A DNA stretch of 64,000 nt from Rhizophagus irregularis (lineage: Eukaryota > Glomeromycota > Glomeromycetes > Glomerales > Glomeraceae). A program made the translations under genes and the position numbers. Below are positions 1-13,029 of this stretch, in pieces. A model generated the notes under the pieces. It ran no database searches, was not told the origin of the DNA, and was given only the letters and a program-made list of their open reading frames with translations. The first letter of the stretch is position 1; every line of letters starts with the position of its first letter. The DNA is taken from NCBI RefSeq assembly GCF_026210795.1, contig NC_089429.1:3968001-4032000 (forward strand), in the 5' to 3' direction.

Positions 1-19
1 GGGGGGGAGGGGGTCAAAT

Positions 20-302
20 TACACTGGTAAAAAAATGATTTATCCTACACATATCTTACACATATTGGGTACTCAAAATGTAGAAAATCATACACAAATA
101 ATACACATATCATACATATATCGGGTACTAATATATATATCATACATATATCAGGTACCTGATAGGTATACTATATATATAAGTACCCAATATGTGTATG
201 ATATGTGTATTATTTGTGTATGATTTTCTACATTTTGAGTACCCGATATATGTAAGATATGTGTAGGATATGTGTAGGATAGACCATTTTTTTACCAGTG
301 TA
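20..302. mobile_element. Tc1/mariner-like MITE, almost perfect palindrome
   Basis: The ends are inverted copies of CACTGGTAAAAAAATG, each bordered by TA, as expected for a Tc1/mariner target duplication. The interior is also an inverted repeat: ATCATACACAAATAATACAC near 85 recurs reversed near 205. The two small ORFs that read through it on opposite strands are by-products of the palindrome. There is no transposase, so it is non-autonomous. Confidence 0.75.
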
Positions 303-940
303 TTAAGTAAACATTTAAAAATAAACATATAAATTAATAACCTTTAGTTTAGCAAAATAAATATATAGTAGTAAATTTTTCTTCAAACTATCATCTGGCT
401 CTAATAACTCATTTTTTTCCCCATGATAAAAACAAATAATTTCTGTTTTTAAATGATGTCATAAATAATATATAGCTTCAATTGGACTACTACAATAGAT
501 TTTTTGTTTAACATAAACTGTTTCGTAAAGATTGTATTTCAGAAGCTATAGGAGATTCACAAATATAAATCACATTATTTAATAAAATTTCTAAATTAGT
601 TTTTTCTTTATCACTCTGCAATTTTACTAAAAATATGGTTTATTACAGATAGTGCAATTGATAAGTTTATGTATATTACTATTATTAATTATACCACTAG
701 GAATAAGAAATTTTTTTATTTATTTTTATTTATTTTTATTATGAAGACATAGATCTGGGAGATTCAAAGAAATTCTTTTAAATATTGACAGATCGGCGAT
801 ATTGTTATAATCACGTGATATAACATATGTTTGTTTATTTTTAAAAAATTTTCAAAAACGAGGGGGGTGGGGTACATTATACAAACTATTAAATTGGAGT
901 GGCCTAATAATGATCCTATATAATCTAATAGCTACTATAA
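303..940. other. AT-rich spacer
   Basis: No ORF of note, no RNA gene and no inverted repeat was recognised. A G-rich patch (AGGGGGGTGGGG) lies near 862. Confidence 0.5.
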
Positions 941-1111
941 GAGGATATAGGTGAATTTCATATTGGTGATGGTAGAGCACGGAAGCAATCTTATAGGATG
1001 GGAAACCAGTTCAGAGTTTTAATAGATTAGTTATGTATATACCAAAAATTCTGTATTACTATTATATAACTAATAAACTCATGAATTGCATTACCTTGCA
1101 AAAAAAAAAAA
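941..1111 (+). mobile_element. tRNA-like SINE, copy 1
   Basis: Starts near GAGGATATAGGTGAATTTCA and ends in an A-rich tail (1099-1111). GGTAGAGCAC at 971-980 looks like a tRNA A box and CCAGTTCAGAGTT at 1006-1018 like a degenerate B box. A second, reverse-oriented copy at 26730-26913 has the same order of segments and a 17-bp target duplication, which is what identifies the family as retroposed. Confidence 0.55.
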
Positions 1112-3390
1112 GAATTTTAATGGTTAATTCTAGGAGATTCAATAAATAAATCACCAATTTTTTCACTATTATAAAATGCACAAAAGTTAATTTGCTTAAT
1201 AAAATTTCAATTTCAGATGGAATTAATTAGTAAAAAATCACCTAAAAATTTAATTGTAATTTTGGCAAAAAGTACTAAAGGGGTAATCAAGTACTTTTTA
1301 AGATGCTAAATATGTGAAAAATAATCATGTATTCAAATGTAAAATAATTTATTATATAATTAAAATTTTATTTTTAAGGCAGATTAACTAATAGGAAATT
1401 AGTTAAAAATCCATTTCTTTTATAATTTTTTAATTTTTACTGTGCAATTTTTGGCCAGAATTATGATTTAAATTTAATAAAGTTTTAAATCATGAATTTG
1501 TAAAAAATAATCATTTTTTATAATATTAAATGCACTATTATTTAATTAAAATTTCATTTTTAAAGTAGGTTTCTTATTATAAAATAAGTTAAATATATTT
1601 AATTTTTAAGAAAATTAAACAAAAAGAATTTCAATGGTTAATTTTAGGAAATTCAATAAATAAATTACCAATTTTTTCACTATTATAAGATGCACAAAAG
1701 TCAATTTGCTTAATAAAATTTGGAATTAATTAGTAAAAAATCACCTAAAAATTTTAATTTTAATTTTGGCAAAAAGTACTAAGGGGTAATCAGGTACTTT
1801 TTAAGATTTTTTAAAATGCTAAATATATGAAAAATAATCATATATTCAAATGTAAAATAATCTAAAATTTTATTTTTAAGGCAGATTAACTAATAGGAAA
1901 TAGGTTAAAAATCCATTTCTTTTTATAATTCCTTAATTTTTACTATGCAATTTTTGGCCAGAATTATAAACAAATTTTTGTATTTTTGATAAAATTTAAA
2001 GAAAAATAAACATTTTTTATAATATTAAATATATTATTACCTAATTAAAATTTCATTATCAGATAGAGTTAACTAATAGGAAATTAGTTAAAAATCCATT
2101 TCTTTTATAATTTTTTAATTTTTACTGTACAATTTTTAGCCAGAATTATAACCAAATTTTTGTATTTTGATGAAATTTTAAAACACAAATTTGTAAAAAA
2201 TAATTACTTTTTATAATGTTAAATATATTATTATCTAATTAAAATTTTATTTTCAGAATAGGTTTCCTATTATAAAATATATTAAAAATGTATTTTAATT
2301 TTTAAAAAAATTAAACAAATATAAAATATCAGAATTTAATGGTTAATTTTAAGAAATCCAATGAAAAAATTAGTGATTTTTTTACTATAATAAAATGTGT
2401 AAAGATTAATTTGCTTAATAAAATTTTAATTTCAAATAAAGTTAATTAGTAAAAAAGTGCCTAAAAATTTAATTTTAATTTTGGCAAAAAGTACCAAAGG
2501 AGTAATCAGATATTTTTTAAGATTTTTTAAAATGCTGAATTTGCAAAAAATAATTATATATTCAGATGTAAAATAGTCTATTATCTAATCAAAATTTCAT
2601 TTTCAGAATAGGTTAACTAACAGAAAATGGATTAAAAATCCATTTCTTTCATAATTCCTTAATTTTTACTGTGCAATTTTTGGCTAGAATTATAACTTAA
2701 ATTTGATAAAATTTTAAATCACAGATTTGTAAAAAATAATCATTTTTTATAGGTTTTCTATTATAAAATGGATTAAAAAATATATTTTAATTTTTCAAAA
2801 TAATTTTAATAGTTGATTTTTGGGAGATTTAATAAAAATAAATCACTGATTTTTTTCATTATAATATATAATATGTGTAAAAGTTAATTTACTTAATAAA
2901 ATTTTAATTTTAAATAGGATTAATTAGTAAGAAAGTACCTAAAAATTTGATTTTAAAATGCTAAATTTGCAAAAAAATAATTATATGTTTGAATGAAAAT
3001 GGTCTATATTTTTTTTATAATTTACAAATTTATGCTTTAAAATTTCATCAAAAATACAAAAATTTTAATTATAATTTTAGCCACAGTAAAAATTAAGAAA
3101 AAATACTGTAATTATTTTTTATGATATTAAATGTATTATTATTTAATTAAAATTTTATTTTTAAAATATTAGATTTCTTATTATAATTTATAAAATAGAT
3201 TAAAAATATATTTTAATTTTTAAAAAAAATTAAATAAAAATCTATATTTAAAGAAATTTTAATGAAAGATCTAATAAAAAAATTAACAATTTTTTTATCA
3301 TTATAAAATACACAAAAATTAGTTTATTTAATAAAATTTCAATTTTAAATGGGAATTAATTAATAAAAAAGTATCTTTCTTTTTTCTTTT
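1112..3390. repeat. Degenerate long-period tandem repeat, five copies
   Basis: A block beginning TTTTAATGGTTAATT(T/C)TAGG recurs near 1115, 1628, 2335, 2805 and 3255, that is, spaced about 450-700 bp. A second block (TTAACTAATAGGAAATTAG, then TTTTTGGCCAGAATTAT) recurs near 1378, 1877, 2054 and 2605. Copies decay towards the right. No coding potential. Confidence 0.6.
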
Positions 3391-3591
3391 TAGATATTAT
3401 AATTTCTTAGACTTTATAAAATAAAAATAAAAGTAACATATTTATTAAAAAAGCATATATTTGAATTCTTTTACTTTAATTTTAAAAATATTCTAATATT
3501 TTTTCTTTATTTTTAAATATTATAATTTCTTGAATTTTGTAAAATAAAATTAAATAAAATAAAGGTAAATTTGTTAAAAATATATATTTAA

Positions 3592-4981
3592 TTGGTGATC
3601 CGCGAGTCAAGTAGCAAAAATGATAATAAAATTTGACAGAAATTTATTAATTAAAAGCCACATTTCTGAATGTAAATTTCTCTAGCCAAATGTTTAAATA
3701 ACGCCATTTTGCTTTAATTGCCGATCTACGAATGAATCAGACCTAGTGATCGGCAAAATCAAATCTCCACTTCCAAAAAAAGTAAAGTCAGTCAATTTTT
3801 AGCCAAACCAATTAAATTTTTTTTAAAAAACTTAGAGATTAAATCTATTTTGTAAAAATATAAATTTAAGTATTTCAAAACTCAAAATTTTGCAAATTGC
3901 TTTTAAATATCATCAATTAGCGAAATTTTAGTAAAAATTATTTATCATTTTTTTTTCTAATAAAAGTACTAGCAAGAAGTCTCAAAATTCACACATATAT
4001 ACTTTGGACATATATTAATAGAATATTAAAAAAAAAAATGATATAATAAATGTAAAAATATTTCCTATTTTAAGGTTAACTAACAATAATCCATTTTCCC
4101 ATTTTTAATGCCTATATGAAACTTTTATAAATCAATCTTTAGGAATTTAAAAATGGTAATTTTATCTTAAAATATTAGTTCTAAACATATTTAAAGCATT
4201 TATTTTCAAATTATTAAGTGAAAAAAATTTTCGGTTTTGTGTCGATGGTTACACAAATTACGATTTGAAGAAATTTAAAGTTTATTGGTAAAAGTTTGAC
4301 TTTTTTAAGAGTTATTTTTGATACTTTAATAAAATAAAGCAAATGTCAAAGTTTTTTCATTAAAAATTTCAATTTATTCGATTAAAAATTGGTGGATATT
4401 CCTATATTGGAAATGCAGATTTAAGGGGTGGTCCGATTGGTACATGGATTACGAATTAATAAAATAGTTTTCCACAGTTTTCCCACCAATCTCATGCAAA
4501 AAAAACTATAATGTAACATTGGAAAAAAGTCCAATTTCTAAGAGATCTGAGATTCAAAAGACAAAAACTAGTTTTATCATACCATATCACTTGTATAATG
4601 AGTGTGAAAAAGTCTTGAATTTGTTGGGTTAGAAGTTATTACAGCATAGTTTACTAATAAAATATATTAAAAATAAAGCAATATGCATGAAAGTTTAGTG
4701 AAATATAAAAAAATTTCCATAATTTGTACTTTTAAAACCTTAGTTTACCTAATAACATAGTAAATGCCACATGCTTTCAAGGTAAACTTTGTCAAAAAAA
4801 AGTTTTACACTTTGTAGCTTTGAAAAATAAAAGTGTAACATTTACTTTATTGTTTGTGTTATTTTTAATAAACTATGCTTATAGTTTTTATTACATCAGA
4901 AATCATTAAAGTCAGCGTATTATGATATGATTTGTGTCAAATTTTATATGTAATTTCTCTAGTTGACTCGCAGATCATCAA
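3592..4981. mobile_element. TTAA-flanked non-autonomous DNA transposon (piggyBac-type target)
   Basis: The left end TTGGTGATCCGCGAGTCAA is matched by the inverted right end TTGATGATCTGCGAGTCAA, and each is bordered by TTAA (3588-3591 and 4982-4985). The interior of about 1.39 kb has no usable ORF. The TTAA target is typical of piggyBac, but the terminal sequence itself was not recognised, so the superfamily is an inference. Confidence 0.6.
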
Positions 4982-4985
4982 TTAA

Positions 4986-5774
4986 GTTTTTATTTATATT
5001 AAAATATTTTAATATTTCTTTTTTTTAAAAAAAAAAAACATTGCAGTTTCTTGAACTTTATAAAATAAAAATAAAAGTAGTAAGTAAATTTGGGATTTTT
5101 GCAGTAAAAAAAAAGATAAAACTATTAGAAAAAATAAAAAATGAATTAATATTAAATCTGAACTTATTTAAATCCAAAAATTATAATATAAATTTAATTT
5201 TTTCTAACAGTTCATCTTTTTTTATTGTAAAAACTCTATTATTAAAAAAATTTCTGTAAAAATCTGATCTGTATTTTACCTTTCCATGTTTTTTTTATAA
5301 TAAATATATTATTTTCATGAAATTTATAACTTTAAATCATGGAAATTTTTATCTGACTAATACAGATATCTATGAATATATCATTTTCACAGAATTTTTA
5401 CAGAAGACATGGAGAAATAATAGAAATATTTAAATAAAAATTTTTGTAGGGAATTAAAGATATAATATATAATTGATAATTACTATTTTATGTTATAATA
5501 GTAAGAATTGTAACAGCTATTGCAATCTATTATTACTTTTAAATTTAAAATATTGTAATATTACAATACTTATGATTTTTCAAAAATTTTTTTTTTTGAA
5601 AAATAAAAATTATAAAAATAAGTTTTGTAAAATAAATATCAATATATCATTACAAAAGAAATAATTAATATATTAAATAATTACATATCACATCTTTATA
5701 GAGAATATATATTTAAGTTCTTTAAATATTATAACTTTTTGGATTTTATAAAATAAAAATAACATCCTTAGAAA
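4986..5774. other. AT-rich spacer
   Basis: Long A/T runs only. The two short ORFs here are low-complexity Lys/Asn/Ile/Phe reads without family resemblance. No feature supported. Confidence 0.5.
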
Positions 5775-6489
5775 ATTCGCCATAGTAACAAAGAAAGTGC
5801 ATCGCCCTGATCAATTCCGTCATTTCTAATGAACCAATCACTTAGTCCATATGCTGTGGTTACTCTAAGAGATTTGTGTTTAAAAAGGGCTATAGTCCAT
5901 TCAACCAACGATACCGGAATGTCAATACGAAGCATGGCTCATTTTAATACCTCTAACCCAACTGAATCAAATGCCTTTTTCATGTCCTGTGTGAGGATTC
6001 ATAGTTCCTTATTATTTTCCCTAGCGTCTTCGATAAAATTGTTAACTAAGTGTATTAGTTCATTTGTGCATTTTCTAGGTAAACCACAACAATTGTATTC
6101 CTGAAGTACATTACATTGTTTCAGGACAGAACTCAACCTGTTCGTGATCATTTTTGTAAAGGTCTTTCAAAAACAATCTAACAACGCAATAGGTCGTGTA
6201 TTCAGAATGTTGTATTCAAAGTTGATGGGCTTAGGTATAGGAGAATGACCGATGTTTTCCATGCCATGGGTACAAGTACGGTTTGTAGCGTCAAGTTTCT
6301 GAATTTAACTAAGAGGAGAACTAATTTCTCAGGTAATTGTTAGATAATTTTGTAATTAATACCAAATAACCCTGCAGCCGACTTGTTATTTAATTCTCTA
6401 ACGGTTTTAATCCATTCTTCCTTAGTAATCTTTTCTATTGTAGATTCCATCTCCTCTTTGAATTTACCAGCGGGTTCGTAAATTTGTTG
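5775..6489 (-). pseudogene. Partial LINE reverse transcriptase, multiply broken
   Basis: Reading the minus strand in shifting frames gives the finger/palm blocks of a LINE RT: a KSAAGLFGINYKII block (the place of the usual APGPSG block), a TRPIALL-like block, LTQDMKKAFDSV, and finally GIDQGDALSLLLWRIF followed by a stop. Stops and frame changes occur near 6340, 6210 and 6170. The plus-strand ORF at 5829-6104 is the antisense shadow of this region. Confidence 0.65.
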
Positions 6490-6990
6490 CTAAAGCAGTG
6501 TCAGTATATCCAGTAGAGTGTTTCTTTTTCTAAACATTTTTGTGAAATCATTGTCCACTGCATTTTTAACTTCACTGGGTTCTGTAGCCAATCTCTTGGT
6601 CGTAATTCCTGATTCTTCGTTTACTAGCACCTTATCTATAATTATATTAGTGTGGGTGTTTCTATCTAATATATTAGACAGCCATGTTGTTTGGTCTTCT
6701 CGTGTAATTTCTACACGTTTATCTATTTTATCTTTAATGGACTTCGTTTTTGCTGCTTTATATTTTTTGTAATCTGCTCTTAGGTGGCAATTCACTTTTG
6801 TTTTAAGGTTGTCAAACCATTCTTCTGAAAACATGTCATGTGTGGCTATGTTACACTTATTATTATTATCATTTGATGTAACGTAGTCTTGATTATATTT
6901 GGCAATTTTAATTGTCCATCTGAATTTGGCATCCTCATTTGCGATCATTTGTTGATTGCTGTAATAATAGTTATGTAACAGTTGAAGCAA
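6490..6990 (-). pseudogene. LINE linker between endonuclease and reverse transcriptase
   Basis: A 166-residue open stretch rich in Lys, Asn and Asp. It corresponds in position and general sequence (HDMFSEEWFDNLK, then an IIDKVLVNEESG segment) to the start of the RT ORF in the LINE at 20573-22660, which has HDLFSDTWIKNAK and IIDRAVISNENEG. This match shows the two LINEs belong to related families. No independent function. Confidence 0.6.
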
Positions 6991-7002
6991 CTTATTTGTA
7001 TG

Positions 7003-8093
7003 TCACTCTGGTCTCAATTTCTTTTTGTTATACTGTTTAAAGGTATTATGGAGTCTGAGGACTTTCCTAAAGAGTTCTATATCCGCTACATTTACTATAA
7101 TACCGTTAAGTATGTTCCAATACCTATCTATATCTTCTTGGGAATGTTCTGTTAAGTTGACTTTATCTTTGAGGATATCTTGATCAAGAGAATTTAGTTG
7201 ATTTTTTATATTGAGCCAAAAGTTATCCCACATTTCCTTTTCAATGTTATCACAATTATATACGACTCTGGTGTAGGCATTATCATTGGGTAATTTATCA
7301 TATACCATGTTTTTCCTATTATTTTGTATGAGGACCAAAGTATCCATGGTTAATGTAATTATATCATAGTCACTGCTTGTGATGAACGTTGAGGGAGTGA
7401 TTGAGAAATTTAACAATTTATTACTGTGGGTTTCTGATACCCAAATTTGGTCTATTCTCGTACTAACACCTTCTTTGTGATAAGTGTTTCCTAGTTCCTC
7501 TTTATTGAGTTTTCTATATGAATTTATAAGACCCAGTGTTTCAAGATCGTTAAAAAATTTGGGTTTTGGGATATGTTGTGATGGAACACGATCTATATGA
7601 CCATTTGTAATCAAATTAAAATCTCCCATTAATATATGTACTATATTGTTTGATTTTTTCCTTATAATATCATCACACATTTCTTTTTTAAGCTGTTCCA
7701 GGGTATCGTGAAGAATTGTTGTTTTTTTTTGTAGTGCCATGTAAACAATCCAGATACAGAATAAAACATTTATAAATAAAAGGTATACTGAGAGTAAATA
7801 TAATGAATGGATTTTATGTCCTTGATAATATTTATTCCATTTCCTTGAACATATTAACGCCACTCCTGATCCTTATTTTTGTCGTATTGTTTACTTGACC
7901 AATAAATATAAAATTGTTCTTTAAAACTATCAGGCGTTTTGAAGAAACTATTTCTCTGGTCTAAATTGGTTTCGTTTAAGGCCATAATGTCCACTTGGTT
8001 TTCTTGCATCCAATTTAGTATTCTATAAAGTTTTGTACTGTTCCCTATCAATCCATTAATGTTGTGTGTTCCAATGTGGAGTGTAAGGTACAA
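7003..8093 (-). pseudogene. LINE endonuclease domain (EEP family), frameshifted
   Basis: Two overlapping reading frames (7854-8093 and 7003-7863) together resemble an exonuclease-endonuclease-phosphatase domain. The first has GTHNINGL and a NETNL segment. The second has MGDFNLI, then TRIDQIWVS and a SSDYDIITL segment in the place of the usual SDH box. In LINEs this domain nicks the target DNA to start target-primed reverse transcription. The frame changes near 7860, and an additional stop-rich stretch lies around 7700-7850, so no functional protein is expected. The linker continues in 6490-6990. Confidence 0.7.
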
Positions 8094-8109
8094 TGCATTT
8101 AAATCTATT

Positions 8110-9900
8110 TGTTATTATTCCTCATACCGTATACGTTGACTAATTAAAAAACTATCTATATTTTCTAAATTAACTTTGTTATTGTTATTGTTATTCTTTA
8201 TTCTATTGTTCAACATAAATGTAGCATTAAATAAAGTTTTATATTAATGTTGTCCATTCTGTTAGAGCTATTCGTTCCAGCCTAATCTCTCTTCTGATTA
8301 TAATAATTATATTAAGAAATTAGATTTTTAAAATTAAAATATCAATAGTAACATATACTAAAAAGAAGAAAAATTTTATACTAATAGTAATTTATTAAAA
8401 AAAGAAAAAACATTATAAAATAATTTTTGCATTATATGAAAAATACAAGTATAATGATTCACATATAATATCATGTTATATTCAAGATAATCATTATTTA
8501 CAACTTAATCCAGCAAAATTATAGCTTTAAAGTTTAAACATGAGAAATTGTAAGTTATTTGCAATAAAATTGATTTTTATTTGGATATTTTTAAAATTTA
8601 ATTATTATTGTAGATAAATAAAAGTATATTTAACATTTAGTGCAATTTTAGGCATATTAGTTAGCAATAAATTTAATATTCAAATACAACTATATTACTG
8701 CATCTGTTACTGCTATACCATTAACTGTCCTATTTGCTAATATACCTATACCTTTTATTATTCCTTTCAACTAATTAGATACATCTACAAATTATAAATT
8801 ACTTCAGTTCATAAATTTCTTTTTAATTTGAATCAAAAGTACAATTGGAATGGTAAATATTCTCAATTTGAAACTGTGATATTACTTTTAATTCCATCTA
8901 AGAATCTAAAAGTCTAAACCTTACATAATAAGATTTGTAATGAAATCAAATCTAACAATTCTATCAATCAAAAGAGCTTCAAATCTATCACTAGTTATTA
9001 CTATCAAAATCGATAAAATCATGTCTATTTATTGTAATAAGTGTTTTCATATCAATACAAATTGGAAAAAGATGTATTTGTTGTATTATCATTATTTGGA
9101 CAAGCCAACCAACAATCTCTAGCATATGATCCAAAATGCAAATTCTCTACAAATTCTCTTGTAGAAATAAGTGAAACTAAATATTCTTTTTGTCTTAGCT
9201 TTACTTTGAAAGTAATTTAATAAGTCAAAATAAAAAGATTCTGAAAAAGTTAAAATATATATAAATTAAAATTCAACAACATTTATATTTTATTCAACTT
9301 CTGCCAAAGACTGATTTAAAAAGATACTTAACACTTGCAATAATTGTTGGCATTTTTTAAAAATAAAAAAGGAAGAAATTGAATCGTTATAAAGAAAAAA
9401 TTATTGTTATGCATGCAAACGATTTGATACTGTACTCATTTACTTTCCTTGTGATCACTCCGGATAATAAAGAATGCATATAAAAAATTTTGTATAGATA
9501 AAAAAAAATCTGCGCGCCTGCATCATTTTATAATTTTATGTTACGAGAATCTAAATATTTCATTTGCCCAGCCCAAACTACTACATGTATGAAATTTTTA
9601 TTGATATATAAAGTATAATCACGCTAGGTTTTAAAAATATATATATCACTTATACTATATACCAAACTCTCTGAAACAGACTTCGTTATATCCGGTTAAG
9701 ACTGACTAGATTTGAATAGTTAAAAATAATCCTAAAACTCGTATTTATTGATAAAAAAAAAAATAATAAAAGTAAAAAGTGTCCTAATAAAATAATCTAA
9801 TAGTTAAATGAAAATGAAAATATCTAACAAATAATAGAGTAAAAAAAAATTTTTTTTTGAATGAATAATTTTTTTTTAAATGAATATTTTTTTTTTTATA
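8110..9900. other. AT-rich spacer
   Basis: No gene is supported. One 60-codon ORF at 8940-9122 has no recognisable feature. The stretch lies 3' of the minus-strand kinase gene that ends at 9918. Confidence 0.45.
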
Positions 9901-9917
9901 ATAAAAAGAAAATTTTA

Positions 9918-12364
9918 TTAGTTAAATTTATCCAGAAATTCAATGGCAAGTTCATGACCATTATAAGCGGACAAGTTCATATAATATTTAGCTTTTTCTA
10001 TGTCTCTTGTACAACCATTACCATTATAATACATATTTCCAGCGTTATACATTGCTATTTTGATACCATCTTCAGCAGCTTTTTCAAAATATTTAAGAGC
10101 TTCCGAATGATTCTGTTTAACACCTTTGCCATTGTACAAACAATCACCATATCTTACTTTTGCTTCAGGGAATTCATTTGCTTCATCATCAGCAACTTCT
10201 TTAAATAATTCAGCAACAATTTTATCTTTATTAGGGCAATCAACATATCCTTTTGAAATATAAAGTGCTTTATAATACTTTGCTTTGATTTGGTCTGGAT
10301 AAGCTTCAAAACATTTATATGCAGCTGTTACATCTCCAACAAGTTTACCTTCTTTATTAATTATCTTGTGTTGTTTTGATGCATCGGTAAGTGTCATGTA
10401 TTTAAATGATTCAAGTAAATCGATTTCGTCAATGCGTTCTGGGGGAAGCTCTTGCATGGAGTTGTTTCTGCTTGGGTTTGAAATACTAGAACTTGATGAA
10501 TCTTGCGGATGTCCTTTGATATGATCTTTATAACAATTTTTAAGAATATCAAACATATCTGTAATTTTTGGTCTAAAATCTGGGTCATGACGAACGGCTG
10601 TAAAAATATGTAAAAAAAATTTAGTATAAAAAATAAAATTATAATTTAACTATTATATTTTACATACCATCAATTTCTAATTGTTTGAATTTCTTTGGCA
10701 TTTGACTATTTCCAGAAAATGGTTCTCTATACCTTTTATTACGTACCCTATCAATTATATCCACAATATCTTCATTACCTTCATATGGAATTCTTTCTTC
10801 AGCAATTTCCCAAAGTAATATTCCAAAACTATAAACCTCACATTTTTGATCATATTTGTAATTTGGGGCCCTCTCTAACAATTCAGGTGCACAATAACGA
10901 ACTCGTTTTAAAGTTTGGCTTTGATTTAATGTAGCTGAAGTTAAGTAACGACTTAATTTAAAATTTGCAAGTTTTGCCGTCTCATCAATTGTAATTAATA
11001 TATTCTCGGCTCTAATATCACGATGAACAATCTGAAAAAAAAAAATTAAACAATTAAATAAAAATAAAAATTTTATTAATTAAAAGCTGGTTATAAAATT
11101 ACCTCAACAGCTCTTAAAAAATTTAATCCGCGAGCAATATTAAAAGAAATACGTAATTTTAATTCAAGATTGAATCGATCTTTATGATTTGTATAAAATT
11201 CACGTAAATTACCAAATTCGGCCCATTCAGTCACCAAATACCATTTATTTCCCTCACAAGTAAGTCCATAAAATTTTATGATGTTTTGCCAATCATGAAG
11301 TTCTTTAAGAATTGTAACATGATTTTGTACAATCCTTTGGTCCTCTTTCTCAGAAATAGTTTTAAAAGCGAATTCTTCACTTTTATTTATTATATTATAC
11401 CATTTAGTTACACGTCCATTTTTACGTGGTTTCTCATTATTATCCGCTTCATAATTACAAAAATTTAGTGAATGTGTCCGAAAGATATTATCAATTTTTG
11501 TTTGATTTTGTAAATTTTCATTCATAAATTTTTCCATTGTAGTATTCATTGTATTAACTTTTACAACTGTTGAGGAAAACTGATCGCTTAAGTTTTTGAG
11601 AAGTTCTTTGATCTCTTTTGCATTACTTCCCATATCATCTCTTATTTCATTCATGTCATCTCTCATATCATTTACGTCGAGCATCATACTATTTGCGTCA
11701 GATTTCATTTCATTCATACCATCCACCATTTCTTTTAGATACTATATTAAAAACAATAGTTATAATTAATTTTTTATACTTAAATAAATGTATAATAGAC
11801 CTAAATTTTTAATCTTACATCAGCTAAATCATTTTGATCGGCTCTTAATTGTTCAAGTTCATCAGCAGTCGTAAGGTGAATAGAAAAACATAATACTTTA
11901 ACATAACCATCAAATTCTTCACATAATTCCACAAAAGTTTTCTCAATGTTTTTCGCCTTAATATGTTTTATCAAAGGTTTCATTTGAGAAATATCTGATA
12001 TAAATTTTTTAATTCGAGCTATAATAATAACTAAATTTTGCAAAGATTTATAATTTTTACTATTAAAAAAATCTTTTTTGTCTTTATTTCGAACTCTAAG
12101 TTCTCGTACAGCTAATTCTGCAACATTAACTCGGTCTCTTAATATTCCACAAGTTCGTTTATTATGTTCAGCAGCTTCTACTAAGTCGAGGATTTCGTTA
12201 AAAACATTTCCAATTTCAGAAATCAATGGAATAAATTTTGAAAATGAAACAGCTGCTTCAATCGCTTCTTTTCCTGTACTTTTCTCATCACTCTTCGCTT
12301 TTTTTTGAGGCCGCGGGGACCTTGGGTGTTTGAATTCCCGTTTGCTTTGTCCACGATCTTCCAT
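9918..12364 (-). CDS. Kinase-like protein with C-terminal Sel1 repeats (probable pseudokinase)
   Basis: Four exons are predicted: 12364-11819, 11741-11103, 11031-10668 and 10597-9918. All introns are GT-AG, of about 70-78 nt, and the phases agree, giving about 742 residues. The N-terminal 180 residues are helical (four-helix-bundle-like in this family) after a basic start. A coiled segment (MRDDMNEIRDDMG) precedes the kinase fold. EFAFKTI holds the beta-3 lysine and HRDIRAEN the catalytic loop, but DFG is replaced by NFK (10958-10966) and no glycine-rich loop is evident, so phosphotransfer may be lost. The APE region reads CAPELLE. The last 200 residues hold Sel1-type repeats (YNGKGVKQNHSEALKYFEKA, YNGNGCTRDIEKAKYYMNLS), which usually bind partner proteins. 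An upstream in-frame ATG at 12427 is an alternative start. Kinase-Sel1 fusions are greatly expanded in these fungi. Confidence 0.85.
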
Positions 12365-12429
12365 TCTCAATAATTTAATTGAAAAGGAGAATAAAAAATC
12401 TTTACAAAACTTGTTTTTGGACATCAACG

Positions 12430-13029
12430 TTCTTATACGATCACGTGCTATTTTCTTATACGATCAAATTATGCACCCCTTTTTATGGATCTTTCTTGGA
12501 CTATGGGTGCGTGTTTAATCACTTATATTTTTTTTTGTTTTATTTATCATTTTATTCTTTATTATATATTTATTTCATTTTATTTCAAAGATTTTTCTAT
12601 GGAAAAAAATTTCTCTATATTAAGAAAAACGAACAATTATTATTCAAATAACTTTGTAATGTGGAGCCAAACATATTAGAAATTAGGTAAGTTATGTGAA
12701 TTATCGTAAAAAAAAGGTGAATTCAACATATTAAGTGACTCGTGTGATTGTAAATCTGTAGGCAATGAGTCTGAAGAGTGAGTTAGCAGTCGTTGTATAA
12801 GGATTATACAAGGGTTGATTGTTATTAGGAAAAGACTGCAAAGTATTAGTAGAAGGGAGGAATATAAGAAAAGCTGTTAGGAGAAAAATGTGAATTGTGT
12901 AAGGGTTGTGAATTCGTATTAGAGTAAATAGATACAATACTAGAATTTTCATATGAATTAAATTGCTTGCATCATGATAAGATTGAGTTTTTGTAACATT
13001 ATAGCAATTTCTTCTTTTGTTGGTTCCTA
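12430..13029. other. Spacer upstream of the kinase gene
   Basis: The presumed promoter region of the minus-strand kinase gene lies at 12365-12500. A minus-strand ORF at 12731-12952 is hydrophobic and unremarkable; it could be a remnant of the 3' end of the SWIM relic, but nothing proves it. Confidence 0.4.

Larger units (their letters stand above)
5775..8093 (-). mobile_element. Decayed LINE, endonuclease plus partial reverse transcriptase
   Basis: On the minus strand the order is endonuclease, linker, then reverse transcriptase, all in broken frames. The element stops in the RT palm, just after a segment reading GIDQGDALSLLLWRIF, so the YMDD box and RNase H are absent. Related LINEs in this window (18.0-24.3 kb and 27.3-31.1 kb) carry the missing parts. 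No target-site duplication was found. Confidence 0.75.

Noticed and set aside
35-328. Two small ORFs on opposite strands
   Set aside because: They are complementary reads through the palindromic MITE, with low-complexity Ile/Tyr/His content.
5829-6104. 91-residue plus-strand ORF
   Set aside because: Antisense of the degraded LINE reverse transcriptase.
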